Shown here in pieces: positions 21,441-32,116 of a DNA stretch of 64,000 nucleotides (position 1 is the first letter of the stretch; every line of letters starts with the position of its first letter). Made by a program: the position numbers and the translations under genes. Origin of the DNA: Symbiodinium natans (taxonomy: Eukaryota > Sar > Dinophyceae > Suessiales > Symbiodiniaceae); contig CAJNDS010000382.1 in NCBI GenBank assembly GCA_905221605.1, positions 1-64,000 of the forward strand, given 5' to 3'. Under the pieces are notes generated by a model. It saw only the letters and a program-made list of their open reading frames with translations, made no database searches and was not told where the DNA came from.

Positions 21441-21571
21441 GTTGTAAAGGCGATCATCGTCCAACCGGGGTGACCATCGTCCAACCGGATTTTTTCTCAG
21501 AACCGAATGCAGCAGCTTTCTTCCGGACTTTGGAACCTGCCTCCTCGCTTTCCACCCCGTGCGCTCTTCAG

Positions 21572-21641
21572 GTGGCTATGGCGCCTATGGCTCAGGACAA
21601 GCTCCTCAGCAGGCCAGTGGGCCAGTGCAGCATGGTGGGCA
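21572..21641 (+). CDS. GGYGAYGSGQAP exon
   Basis: After CTCTTCAG the frame reads GGYGAYGSGQAPQQ then ASGPVQHGGQ. It is related to the GAYGDMGQA exons and is Gly/Gln/Tyr-rich. The donor is uncertain. Confidence 0.65.
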
Positions 21642-21958
21642 GTGCGGGTTTTAGGGTTTAAGCGCTTCCAAGGGCCTGCTTAGGGCTCTCGGGGGTGTCG
21701 GCTGAAGGATTCCGGTCGTCTGGTCGGTGCTCCCAACAGGCCCTTTCCATGTCACTCAAGCTCCGAATCCTGTTCAGCGTCTTATGGCCAGGCTATGCTC
21801 AGACAGGTGTTCGGGCTTAGGGTTCCTGGCAAGGTCTCAGACCCCTGGGCCGAAATCCTGAACCCCCACCCTTTTAAGGGCTTCAGAGGGTTTAGGGCTC
21901 AGGGATGTTGGGGATGTTGTGGGGCAGTCATGGTTTGCGACACTTGACGACGGCGCAG

Positions 21959-21992
21959 GCCATGGGTGGCCACGACCAGTGGTCTCAGCAAG
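21959..21992 (+). CDS. DQWSQQG exon, copy 2
   Basis: After CGGCGCAG the frame reads AMGGHDQWSQQ and ends one base into Gly before GC (CAAG|GCCGGG). It joins in phase to the exon at 22311. Confidence 0.6.
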
Positions 21993-22310
21993 GCCGGGGG
22001 TGCAGCGTGGGGGCTATTGAGTTGGTATCAAAGGGACCAAAGGAGGGACCCTTGTAAGGGACCTTCCGGGGAATGTAGAGAGAACTGAGGTGTATAGGGA
22101 CCACAGAGGGGCGCGCTTGGGTGTGCTAGTGCTTAGAGTCAAAGAGTTCAGAAATTAGGACCACCGGTGCGAAAAATCCTGCAGCCTAAAGACCCATTCT
22201 AAGCAAAGAGGCCCCGAAATCCTAAACCCTAAGCCCTAAACCCTGAGCCCTAAGCCCTGAGGCCTTGGGCACCCCTGATCCCTCCATCATGCACTGCATG
22301 TCGCCGAGAG

Positions 22311-22345
22311 GCGGCTATGGCCAAGCACAGCACGCGCAGTCGCGA
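22311..22345 (+). CDS. GGYGQAQHAQS exon
   Basis: After CGCCGAGAG the frame, led by GC, reads GGYGQAQHAQSR. The frame stays open to 22396 (AEEVYTFGQPPKITRA), so the 3' border may be later. Confidence 0.6.
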
Positions 22346-22773
22346 GCTGAGGAAGTCTACACCTTTGGGCAGCCGCCCAAAATCACCAGAGCCTGAGAAG
22401 CCCCACAAAGCCACAAACCCTGGAACCTTCAACGCCTAGCCGACGGCTCCAGACTCTCTGTCCCAAATTCACAGGGGTTTCGTGTTTGGGGTTTCGGTTT
22501 GAGGTTTAGTGTTGACGGTTCTAGTTTTTGGGTTTGCGGGTTCAGACCTCAAGCACCGAGATATCCATGCTTGTTGTTTCCTTACAATGCCAAGTAGCAT
22601 CCTTGTTTCCTTCTTCGGAAGGTTCCCTTGTAAACCCATTAAAGCCAACAGAAAATCGGTTTCCTACGTCCTAGACTCCCCCAAAAACCTCAACCCCGAA
22701 CCTGCTTCGCAGGTTGCTTCTCTAAACCCTAAACCCTAAACTCTAAACCCTAAACCCTAAACCCTACGTGCAG

Positions 22774-22816
22774 GTTCGGCTCGGGAGCGCCCCCGGTGGC
22801 CAACTGGGGCTACTGA
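22774..22816 (+). CDS. Terminal exon of the Gly/Gln-rich protein
   Basis: After ACGTGCAG the frame reads FGSGAPPVANWGY then TGA at 22814-22816. It is preceded by a near-perfect CCCTAAA array (22722-22766) and followed by TTTAGGG words (from about 22889), the clearest example of the strand switch at an exon. It closes a gene spanning at least 7.5-22.8 kb. The C-terminal half resembles prion-like Gly/Tyr/Gln domains of RNA-granule or coat-associated proteins, but no defining domain was found. Confidence 0.7.
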
Positions 22817-24519
22817 TCCCAGGCCGCCTTTCGCGTCAGGGGCATCGGTTAGGTGTCAACTGTCTTGGTTTAGGCGGCTTGAGGATTTGCGGGTTAGGGT
22901 TGAGGGTTTAGGGTTTAGGGTTCAGATTTTGAGGTCTAGGAGTATAAGCCCGAAACTCCAAAAGCAACCCAGCCCCTGGTGGGAAGTCAGAGCTGTGGCC
23001 CTTACGATCATTCATGGACTTGTGGAACAATGGCACGGAAAGCAACGGCTCAAACAAGTTGTTGGACCTCAACTTGCATGGTGAAATCACGGATTCTTTT
23101 GGAGGGGGTTCAAAGTGATGTTTAGAGACGTGCCGGAAGCAAGACCCCGCAAGCACCGCCACGAACCTGCTCCCGACGCCTTAAATCGGTCCTCCAGTCG
23201 ACTGCACCTGTTTAAACCTTAAACCCTAACCCTGAACCTTAAACCCTAAATCCTAAACCCTAAACACTAAGCCCTACGCCCTAAGCCCTAAGCCCTAAAC
23301 CCTAAACCCTAAGCCGCCAAATCAGGGGACCTGGACGGAGGAGGAGATCCCAACGTCTCACCCCCCACAGCTGACTGTCGGGTGGCCAACACCAGGGTTC
23401 CCTACATCCCCACGGTCCACTGATCCCCAGTGGTACTGGTTTAGGGTTTAGGGTTTAGGGCTTGGGGTTTAGAGTTTAGGGTTTAGGGTTGCTCCTAGAG
23501 CCAAGAAGCAGAAGAAGGCACAAAAAGGGTTCCCCTGTCTCTCCTAGGGCCTTGGACTCGAATGTAATCGAAGAGAGCTGCTTGGGGTTTAGGGTTCAAG
23601 GAGTTGGAAGATTTGGTGCTCATGTTAGCTTGGTTTCTAGGGTGCAGGGTTCAGTTCATGTGGGAGATTGTTTTTTACGTCTGGGCTCTCTTGAGGGTCT
23701 CCATTATCGTACACTCAATATATTCCTTGCGGTGTAGGTATGTTAAGATGGGGTAAGCCCCTAAACCCTGAACACCAAACTTTGAACCCTAAGCCTGAAC
23801 TCAAGCCCTGAGACTTTGTCACCCGGCTCGGCTCTTAGGCACAGCGTGTCGCTGTGGGCACTGGTCGCAGGTGCACGCCCTGAGCAGAAACGACAGCTCG
23901 GACCCTTGCAATGGTCCCTTAAACCGAAGCCCCGGACCCGCGGCGCATACTATCTGGAGTTCTGCACTCGGACGGCAGCTGTGCCCGGCGCCCGCTTGTT
24001 AGTGCACACTTCGGAGCTCCAGCAGAAAAGAAGTCCTGCAGGCCTCCTTGCGGGCTTATCGGGCTTAAGGACATAAGGTTTCTTCAATTCTTGTTATTCT
24101 TCTTTTCTTGTTCTTACTTTGAAGAAGTTGCAAGTTAGCTGCACCGGCCTTCAAGTGAGAAGCTGATTAGGATCAGGTGGGTGGTTCCCTAAACCCATTG
24201 CCCTGAACCCTAAATCCCGAAATGCCCCCAAGCCTTAAAGCCTAAAGCCTCAACCCTTCACCCTAAACCATGAACCATACGCCTCCAGGTACCGTTTTGT
24301 TTACTCTCGGGCCCCCTTAAAAAGGGCGCGCCTCAACGGCGAACCTGAGTGAAGTCAACCCCATGCCGGTACCTAGAACAGAGTCCCCCCTCTCAACTCA
24401 CTCCCGAAGGTCATGAACCTACAGGTGTTGGGCCTTTTCTAGCACGCTGCAAACTATGAGGAGTGCACCTGAAAACGAGAAGCAGAAACGGCCCATGATT
24501 TGGCTCACCACACCGACAG
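22817..24519. other. Intergenic stretch rich in both heptamer orientations
   Basis: TTTAGGG words (22885-22925), a CCCTAAA array (23212-23312), TTTAGGG words again (23438-23490, 23580-23600), then CCCTAAA words (23755-23815, 24180-24280). Possible exons are TWTEEEIPTSHPPQ near 23331 and LEFCTRTAAVPGARLL near 23953; neither has firm borders. Confidence 0.4.
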
Positions 24520-24574
24520 GTACCAGGGCATCAAGGGCATCCTGGATGATAGCAGCCACAAGGTCGAGGACAAG
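24520..24574 (+). CDS. Exon of an unidentified gene
   Basis: Between CCGACAG and AAG|GC the frame reads YQGIKGILDDSSHKVEDK. It is short, with good codon quality, and ends on a complete codon with a GC donor, so it joins in frame to the exon at 24953. Confidence 0.55.
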
Positions 24575-24952
24575 GCTGGCTTGCCAAGTCACAAAAACCC
24601 CTGGAAGGGGAGGTGGCAAGGGCCAGTAGGGAGTCCTCATGCCAAGTGTAGTGTTTTCTTTTGTTGGTTGTGATTTTCCGCTTTCTGAGGGTTAAGCTCT
24701 TGTAGTCGGAGCAGGAGGAGTTTGAGGAGGTTCGGGAGGGTGGAGGGTACAGCTTTGAACTGAAGCCTCGTAGATGTACGATCCGAGCCCCTCTCCGGGT
24801 GTCAGACTTACCTGGTACGCGGCTTCAGATACAAGGTATGACTTTCACAGACGTAGGCAACCAGTGAACCCCTGGGTCGGAGGCGCACCCCTAGCCCCCA
24901 CCCTACACCCCTCCAAGATCACGTTGGACCAAAAAAGAGACCAGCGGCGCAG

Positions 24953-24997
24953 GTCAAGATGATTTTCATGAAGCACGGCATCCCGCCCATCAACAAG
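24953..24997 (+). CDS. Exon of the same unidentified gene
   Basis: Between GGCGCAG and AAG|GC the frame reads VKMIFMKHGIPPINK. Both borders and the phase are convincing. The GC donor is repeated three times in this gene. Confidence 0.55.
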
Positions 24998-25333
24998 GCA
25001 GGGGCAGGGGGCAGGGTTGAGGCTTTGGGTTAAGGGTGAAGCAGGCAGGTCAACTTGTTTGAAGTGAACGCCGGCAATACAAGCAACAGTAGCCCTTTAA
25101 AAGGGCTGTGTCGTGGCATGCCTGCTACCTCTTCGGTGGTTCCTCTTTGACTTTCTGGATAAACACTACCCCAAACCCGTGAAAGCTTATGAAGCTCGAC
25201 CCCCAAAGTCCATGCAAGGGCCCTCCTCAGTCGCAAGAAAGCATACTCGGGTCGGGGTGACCCACTTTAAAGGCATCGCGGGCTTGCGGTTTTGGGTCCG
25301 AGGTTTAGGGTTCCGGAGCATCGGCTTGCACAG

Positions 25334-25391
25334 AACGTCCCTTGATGCCAAGGCCTTGATCAAGGACATTGTGGACCTTATTGAGCATGAG
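25334..25391 (+). CDS. Exon with acidic helix
   Basis: After TGCACAG the frame reads TSLDAKALIKDIVDLIEHE and ends GAG|GC. The phase does not match the exon ending at 24997, so an intermediate exon is missing from the model. Confidence 0.5.
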
Positions 25392-25770
25392 GCGCACCCC
25401 TCAACCCTCAGCCCTCAAGCCCTCATCCCGAAACCCCTTCAACCCCAAATCCTGGTCCCTAGTCTCTGAGCTTCATATCATCAAGTCCCATACACTGCAT
25501 TCTTGGCATTTCTTGCACCTCAAATCCCAAACCCAAAGCCCTAAACCCCAAAAGTTCGCCCTTCGACGGAGGCCTAGAAGTGAGATGGCGGCCGACCCGC
25601 CTGTCGTCGCATGAGCGCGACGGGGAGCACAGTTTACATGGGCGCTTCCGAAGCAAGGGTTCCCAAAACTTATATGGCGGCCTAAAACCCTAGGCTTAAA
25701 CACGACGTAAGTACCGGCTTAGGGTTTGGAGGCGGGTTTCGGGCTCATAGGGGTGCGTTAGGGCTCATTC

Positions 25771-25804
25771 GTTTTTTTTTTTTTTTTTTTTTGGGGGGGG
25801 GGGG
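25771..25804. repeat. Poly-T followed by poly-G
   Basis: About 22 T then about 12 G, within G-rich intron sequence. Confidence 0.9.
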
Positions 25805-26100
25805 AGGGGTGGTTCAGAGCTTGGAAGTTTCAGAGTTCCGGCCAGTTGCACCTGGCTTAGGCATCTAGGGTCTAAGGGGTGTAGGGTTTAGGATTTAGGG
25901 TTTCAGGTGCGTGGAACAGCTTCGGTGCAGTTTGGGGTTTAGCAGTACCTTAGGGTTACAGGTTGGACCGTGCACAGCACCCCCCCAATATCAAGAACTC
26001 ACAATCTTTTTCAAAGACTGTGACGTACGCTCATCCGAACATGCCTTTTTGGGAGGGGGGCGGGGGGAAGGCTTGGCAAGGGGGGGCGAATGTTAGGGAG

Positions 26101-26172
26101 TTGCTGTCCGACGGCATCCCGAATCCGAGGCAGAAGCCGCGGGAGCGCCCGCCGGCCGACGTCTTTCTGCCT
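26101..26172 (+). CDS. Pro/Arg-rich exon
   Basis: The frame reads LLSDGIPNPRQKPRERPP then ADVFLP, with a GT donor (CT|GTAGGG). High third-position GC supports coding. The acceptor would be GGGAG at 26096-26100. Confidence 0.45.
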
Positions 26173-26260
26173 GTAGGGTACTCTTCCCTGCAGCTCTGGG
26201 GGGTCCCCGTCACTCAAGACATGTCGGGAAACTTAGGGTTTGGGTGTTTCGTGTTTACAG

Positions 26261-26400
26261 GAATGTCCCAAAGAAGTCCTCTTTCAAAGGTGGGGAAGAC
26301 TCGACTCTACTGGTGGAGTCAGGCCTGCTTTCTGAAAAAGGACTCAGCACCGTGTTGGGGGCCAGACGCTGGACACCCCAAGGTACTTCCCTCAGGACAT
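26261..26400 (+). CDS. Candidate exon, Lys/Ser then Leu-rich
   Basis: After TTTACAG the frame reads NVPKKSSFK, then stays open with GGEDSTLLVESGLLSEK and GLSTVLGARRWTPQ until TAA. A GT donor at 26290 (AAAG|GTGGGG) would give a short exon ending 26289; the open continuation suggests the exon may be longer. Confidence 0.45.
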
Positions 26401-27587
26401 AATATGGTTGGCAGATCCCTCCCTTGATGAACCAAACATTCCCCACATGAAGGTGCACGTAAAACTCAGCCCTACAAAAAAACCCTACCCGTCCCAAAAC
26501 CTTGAGGCATATAGGGCTTGTTGTAGGGAGCTCAAGTTGAAACTAGGGATAACGAAAACTGAAGGTCTGTTTCGGTTTAAGGTATGTAAAGCCCACAATG
26601 TAACATCCTACCCGAGACCCTACCGCACTGTACAGCCTGTGTGCTGACTCCCTGGCTTGACGAGCGGAGTTTGATGGATTGCGCATGCAGCCCCTGGCGA
26701 GAGTGCAAAAAGCCAGACAGCCTTAGGCCAGGAACCCGAAACACGAAGCCCTATTAAACCCAAACCCGCATCGAGCCTCAGTCGAAAGCTTAGCCTTTCC
26801 GCACCTGCAGTTGCTAAGGATCCGGACAGGGTCAGTTCTACAAGCTACAGCCCCCTTAAGGAATCTTCGAGGTTTGGTTTTCAAAAACAGGGCTTTGGGT
26901 TTAGGGTTTGCCTCTCCAAATCATGGGGTTCGGGCTTAGGGCAGCTTAGGGGTCACGACTTCGGGCTAGGGACCAAAAGCCCTCTACATCCCAAACCCGA
27001 AACGTAAACCCCGCGAAGGTGGAACGCCCTGAAGCTTCGAAGCGCTACCTCCGCAGCCATATTGCAGCCGAACCATGAGAGAGTATGTCAGGCTCCAAGC
27101 CCTGAGCCCGAAACCCTGAACCACGATGGACGTATCGAACTTCACCCCGAAGCACAAGCCCGGACGCCGAATTTTGGTGACACGCCATAGCCCATGAGTT
27201 TCCAAACCCGAAGCCCAGGCCCGAAAGGCGGCCCCTACCCCCCTAAACCCCCTGCACGCTAAACCCCTAGCGCCTAAGCCCTCGAAGAGGTCCAGCACGC
27301 TATTCGACCTTGTATTCGTAATCCCCTCATAAGCAACTCTGCAGACCCCCTGTGAAAGGGGTACCTCCTCTACACCCTGAACCCGAGACCCTGAACCCTA
27401 ATCCCTAAGTCCCTCTGAGAGTGAAGAGGGTTAGCAGCCCATCCTGGGCTGCGGCCTATGGCCTCCACATCGCCACGCCACGAGCGCGTGCAAGTCCTGG
27501 AGGGCGGAGGGCCAAGGTTGCCCGGCCGGGTTTAGGGTTGAGGGTTGAGGGTTGAGGGTTCAGGGGGGGTGGTTGAGAAAGCCCTGA

Positions 27588-27860
27588 AAACCGCTTTGGT
27601 TTCAAGCAGCCACTTTAGGTTTCTTAAAGTCCGGGAGACCGCTCATTGCCACCCAGCCTTCGGCACGGGAGCTGCTTTGCGGGACGGGTGAAGCGCCTCG
27701 CGGTATGGCAGGCGAGACAATGTTGCGAGGGTTACAAGGCATATTGAACGGTGGCCTCTTTGCACAGCTCAGCGGTGAGCTGCAGGCCACCGAGCCAGCT
27801 GCCCCAAGATTGGAGTGTACCGCTCGGGTCCAAGCGCCACATCATGGAAGAGGGCATTGA
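27588..27860 (+). CDS. 90-codon open stretch with protein-like composition
   Basis: An uninterrupted plus frame reads FLKSGRPLIATQPSAREL, LCGTGEAPRGMAGETML, RGLQGILNGGLFAQLSGE and LQATEPAAPRLECTARV before TGA at 27858. It has no long run of heptamers, unlike flanking DNA. Minus-strand frames overlap it. It is probably one or two exons with an internal ATG at MAGETML. The function is unknown. Confidence 0.45.
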   Translation, partial: KPLWFQAATLGFLKSGRPLIATQPSARELLCGTGEAPRGMAGETMLRGLQGILNGGLFAQLSGELQATEPAAPRLECTARVQAPHHGRGH

Positions 27861-28883
27861 AAGACGGAAACGACACAACTCTTGAATGCGGCTTCCTTCA
27901 ACAGGCGTGCCATTAGGGTTTAGGGCCTTAGGGCCTCCCAAAGCTTGTTTTGGGGGGGCATAGGATCCCATGACCCAAAGCGCCTGAAGGTTGCAAGCTC
28001 AAGCGAATTCACACTCCACATCCTGAGCCGCAGGAGTCCCCAAGGCCCTGCAACAAGGCGTGTTTAAACCCTACGCCCTAAACCCTAAACCCGAAACCCC
28101 GAAACACGGAAGGTCGCGGAAGCCCTATAAAGCCCGATATAGGAAGCGGGCAGCTCAGGTGGGGCTGGTGCAAGACCCCTAAACCCCAACCCCCAAACCC
28201 CACAAAACCCTACACCCGAGATCCTGAACCCTTCTTTAACCCTAAAACCCTAAACCCCCTGAAAAACCCCAACTTTCTAAGCCCCCTAAATTCCGCAAGT
28301 CAACCCTAGCCTCCACCCTTAAAAGCCCTGAACATGCTCGAAAAGCCCCCCCTTTCTAGTACGGCAGCCCCAGGAAGTGGCTATGTCGCTGCTCCGGTCG
28401 GCTCCGTGGCATCCTGCGACTTGACTTCGGCTTCCCCCCCTTTTTGTCACTTAGCTTTTTGATTTTTGTTCTGAGGGAGGGGGGGGGGGGGCTTGGGTTT
28501 CAGCTAGGTTTTTATGGGCTTTTCACTGGGGGGGGGGGGGGGGGGGGCTGGCCCTGGGGCATATATGGTTTAGGGTTCAGGGTTTTGGGGGCTCATAGGG
28601 TTTTAAAACGGTCCCCGATCAGGTACCCTTGAAGGAGGACCACATGACAGGAAACGGAGAACAACCCAGAAATGGTTCTGGGCAAGGTGTGTTTCGGCTT
28701 GGGGTTTTCTGATGCTTAGGTCCTTCAAAGAGTTTTAGGTCGATGGGGCCAAGGGTTTTGGGTGAAACTAGGCTTGAAATTCCCCAGAAACCCACAAGAC
28801 CCACAAGACTGCAAGACCCAGAGGTTCTTAAATCCCCTCACCCTCCCAAGCCCAGGTGAAAGTTTCCTCAAACTCCCTAATTT
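27861..28883. other. Heptamer-rich stretch with two G runs
   Basis: CCCTAAA words at 28060-28100 and 28180-28300; G-rich words from 28560. G runs lie at 28477-28490 and 28528-28547. A possible exon near 28365 (QPQEVAMSLLRSAPW) has no clear borders. Confidence 0.4.
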
Positions 28884-29059
28884 AACGCACCCCCTCCCCC
28901 CACCCCCTCCCCCCACCCCCTCCCCCCACCCCCTCCCCCCACCCCCTCCCCACCCCCTCCCCCCACCCCCTCCCCCTACCCCTCCCCCCCCTCCCCCCAC
29001 CCCCTCCCCCCCCCCCCTCCCCCCACCCCCCCCCCCCCCCCCCCCCCCCGCCCCCCCCA
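28884..29059. repeat. CCCCCTCCCCCCA-type minisatellite merging into poly-C
   Basis: A 12- to 13-bp C-rich unit (CCCCCTCCCCCCA) repeats about ten times and ends in long C runs. It produces Pro/His and Gly/Arg artefact frames on the two strands. Confidence 0.95.
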
Positions 29060-29219
29060 GTTCTAAACCCCAAACCCTCAACCCCAAAACTCCCTCAATC
29101 CAGGTTGAGCATAGCTGCTGCCGCGAGTTTTGCTTTGGCTGCGATGCTGGTCAAGGCTGGGTGCAGGGCTTCTCAAGGGGGGGGAGAGGTTGGCTCCCTT
29201 AAACAGGGTAGCCCTTTCA

Positions 29220-29882
29220 ATTTGATATGGGCCCATATATAGATATAGAGAGAGAGAGAGATATATATATATGGTTCAGCGTCGAGCGTCCTGGGCCCCC
29301 CCCCCCCCATGGTATCCCCCCCCCCCCCAAGCCTACTCTACGGTCCCTAAACCCTAAACCCTAAACCCTAAACCCTAAACCCTAAACCCCTAAACCCTAA
29401 ACCCTAAACCCTAAACCCTAAAACCTAAACCCTAACCCTAAACCCTAAACCTTAAGTCTTAAACCTTAAACCCTAAACCCTAAAACCTTGAACCCTAAAC
29501 CCTAACCCTAAAACCAACCCCCAACCACACCACAGGGGGGGGGGATCATCTTAGTACCCCCTCCGCGGGAAACCCTAACCCTACCCTAAACCCTAAACCC
29601 TAAACCCTAAACCCTAACCCTAAACCCTAAACCTAAAACCCTAAACCCTAACCCTAAACCCTAAACCCTAAACCCCTAAAACCCTAAAACCCTAAACCAA
29701 ACCCTAAACCCTAAAAACCCTAAACCAACCCCCAACCACACCACAGGGGGGGGGGGGGGTACCATTGGGGGGGGGGGGGGGTGGGGGGGGGGGGGGGGGG
29801 GTGGGGGAGGGGGGGGTGGGGGGGGAGGGGGGGGGGGCCCGCCGGGGCTGAATCATATATATATATATATATATATATATGG
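29220..29882. repeat. Composite block: AT, poly-C, telomeric arrays, poly-G, AT
   Basis: In order: GA/AT repeats (29240-29272), poly-C runs around CCATGGTAT (29296-29328), near-perfect CCCTAAA arrays (29346-29512 and 29571-29728), two copies of CCAACCACACCACAGGGGGG (about 29517-29541 and about 29727-29750), long poly-G runs (29745-29838) around TACCATT, and a pure AT repeat (29853-29880). The CCATGGTAT and GGTACCATT elements are inverted relative to each other, so the block is roughly mirror-symmetric. Confidence 0.9.
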
Positions 29883-31894
29883 TACCTACCTATATTCTTG
29901 AGCTACATTTTGCAGGCACTATACCCTTAAGTGGCAAGTAGGCCGTCGGGATGCTTGAGGGCTTGAGGTTTGAAGGGGTTTTGACGTCCAGGGGTTCACC
30001 AACCCCACCCCCCCCCCCCCCCCCCCCCCCCCCCCCACCACAACCACCATTCTCCGGGAGGAACCCTAAAGCCCTGAGCTTACACCCGTAGCTTAACAAC
30101 CACTGGAGGGGAAGACCTTGGGGGGGCGGGGGGGCAGGGCTTGTGCACAAAAAGCCAAGAAAACACCCGTCAGCCCAACAATTCTAGAAACTATAGACCC
30201 ATAGAGTATGCAGCTTATGAAACTCTAGAATTCAAACCCTATGCCCTAAGAAGCCCCATGAAGCCCCACAAACCATAAACCGGATAAAGCCCTTTTGAAA
30301 CCAAGGCCCCATAAAACCCTAAACCCTATCAGCCCCTACGAAAACCCAGTGAAACAAGAATCCGAAACCCTGAATCCCTGAGCCCCCCGAACACGCAGGT
30401 TGGAGCCTCCGGGCTTAGCACCCTGGACTGGCTTTGCTGGGTTGAGCCCTAAACCGTGAACCAGCGGAGGTGGTTGGATTTAGGGTTTGTAGGGTTTATA
30501 GGGTTTGGAGGTTTTCGAGGGTTCATAGGGTTGAGGGTTGAGGGTTGGGGTTTAGCGTTAGGGTTTAGGGTCGGGGTATAGGGCTTAGGGTTTAGGTGGT
30601 TAGGTGGATAGGTGGTAAGGTGTGGGCTGGAGATGAAGGCCAGCGTCCTGAGTTGAGGACTTAAGACTCAAGACGCAAGACACCACATACCCGAGCGCTT
30701 GGGGTCCTAAACCCCAAGGATTAAACCCTAAATTCACGAATCCTCAGTATCCGAATACTCTGAGTACCCTCAGTGCCTTTAAGTACCTTGAGCCCTAAAG
30801 TATTTGAACAGTCAAGGGGGACTTCGAAGGCATCGGCTTGGGTGGGACCTGGGCTTGTCTTGTGTGTTCAGGGTTTACGAGACCCAGTTGCATCTTAGCA
30901 TCCTGCATCTACAGCCCTGCATCTACATGATTTCCCTTCATTTGTGGGGGGTCTCTATGACAGTACGCAAACGGTCCCATCATTTAGATCAAACTCATGG
31001 GTGCTTAGGGACCCCACCCCCCCCCCCCCCCCCCCCCATAACATAAACCTTGAACCCCAGAAAAGGAATCCTGACCACACCTCTCCGCCCACAGCTGGGA
31101 GGACGTGCTCTGGGGGCGAGCACTAGTGCAGACACTCGGACTGCGTTTGGGGTGCAGGGTTTATAGGGTTTAGGATTGAGGCTTTACGGCTTTACGGTGA
31201 GGCGTTACCGTTCTGGACTGCGTGTAGGGTTGAAGTTTTTGCGGTTCGGGATGCCCATCCCGCCACCCTCTCACTCACACCCCCAAGACCAAGCAGACTG
31301 TGACACCCCAAGCCCCATAGACAGGTTCCACAAGAATGGACCACAATGGACCATCGTTTCGCTTAAGGCCCTGAACACGGGGTTTCTGGCCTCGCCTTTG
31401 GTCGCCCTATAGGACCTTAGAGCCTAAACCCTACGTCCTACGAACTGAAAACAGATGTCCTTCCGAAACCCTACATTCTCAACCCTGAAGCCTAAATGGG
31501 GGCTTTCTTGTAACCGAAGGCCCCCTTAAGGTTCGAAGTGTGCACTTCTGCCGTTGGGTGTGCACCCATGTTACTACCATTTGCTTAAGAACACCTAAAA
31601 GAAAAACAATCATCACTGATATGCTTCTATTACCCTCAATAAGGAAGAATATTTGATTATTTTTTTTTTAAATTTCGGGGTTCTTAAGCAATTAGTAGGT
31701 TGGTGGTGTTTGGTGGTGAGGGTTTAGGGTTTAGGGTTTATAGGGTTTAGGGTTTAGGGTTTAGGGTTTATAGGGTTTAGGGTTTAGGGTGCTTAGTCTG
31801 CTGGCTTGGGGATTGAGCGGCTGAGAATCTTGGGCTAGACAGTGTCAGAGATTTGGACTGTCGTGTAGTGGCGGTGAAGCCGTTGCTTTGCTAG
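29883..31894. other. Mostly non-coding, heptamers and poly-C runs
   Basis: Poly-C at 30002-30037 and 31014-31038. G-rich words at 30480-30600 and a short-period TTTAGGG array with TTTATAGGG variants at 31721-31790. A possible small exon near 31092 (SWEDVLWGRALVQ) follows CCACAG. An AT-rich patch lies at 31590-31680. Confidence 0.4.
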
Positions 31895-32116
31895 GTCAAC
31901 ACTGGCGCTGATACAGAAGCAATTTGTCGGTTTCGCAGCTATCATAAGCTGCCTGCCCGAAGTCTGTTCTTGGCGGTCGACAAAGCTGGACAATTGGGCG
32001 GGAAGGCAGGATCCGCCTTGCGACCCGTGGACATCTGGTACGAAGGCCATATCCTCAAGAGTGCCAGGAGCGCCGCTGCTGCAACCATGGTGTTCGTCCC
32101 AGCGGGCGTCATTTGA
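31895..32116 (+). CDS. 73-codon coding-like stretch ending at a stop
   Basis: Directly after a TAG that also serves as an acceptor (TTGCTAG), the frame reads VNTGADTEAICRFRSYHK, LPARSLFLAVDKAGQLGG, KAGSALRPVDIWYEGHIL and KSARSAAAATMVFVPAGVI, then TGA at 32114. It has normal amino-acid balance and good codon use. It could be a terminal exon or a fragment of a mobile-element ORF. A minus-strand frame (31835-32125) is the likely shadow. Confidence 0.45.
   Translation, partial: VNTGADTEAICRFRSYHKLPARSLFLAVDKAGQLGGKAGSALRPVDIWYEGHILKSARSAAAATMVFVPAGVI

Noticed and set aside
28725-29202. Pro-rich plus frame and Gly-rich minus frame
   Set aside because: Products of the CCCCCTCCCCCCA repeat.
29346-29745. 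A true chromosome end
   Set aside because: The arrays are short, imperfect and internal, with gene-like sequence on both sides; interstitial origin or a mis-join is more likely.
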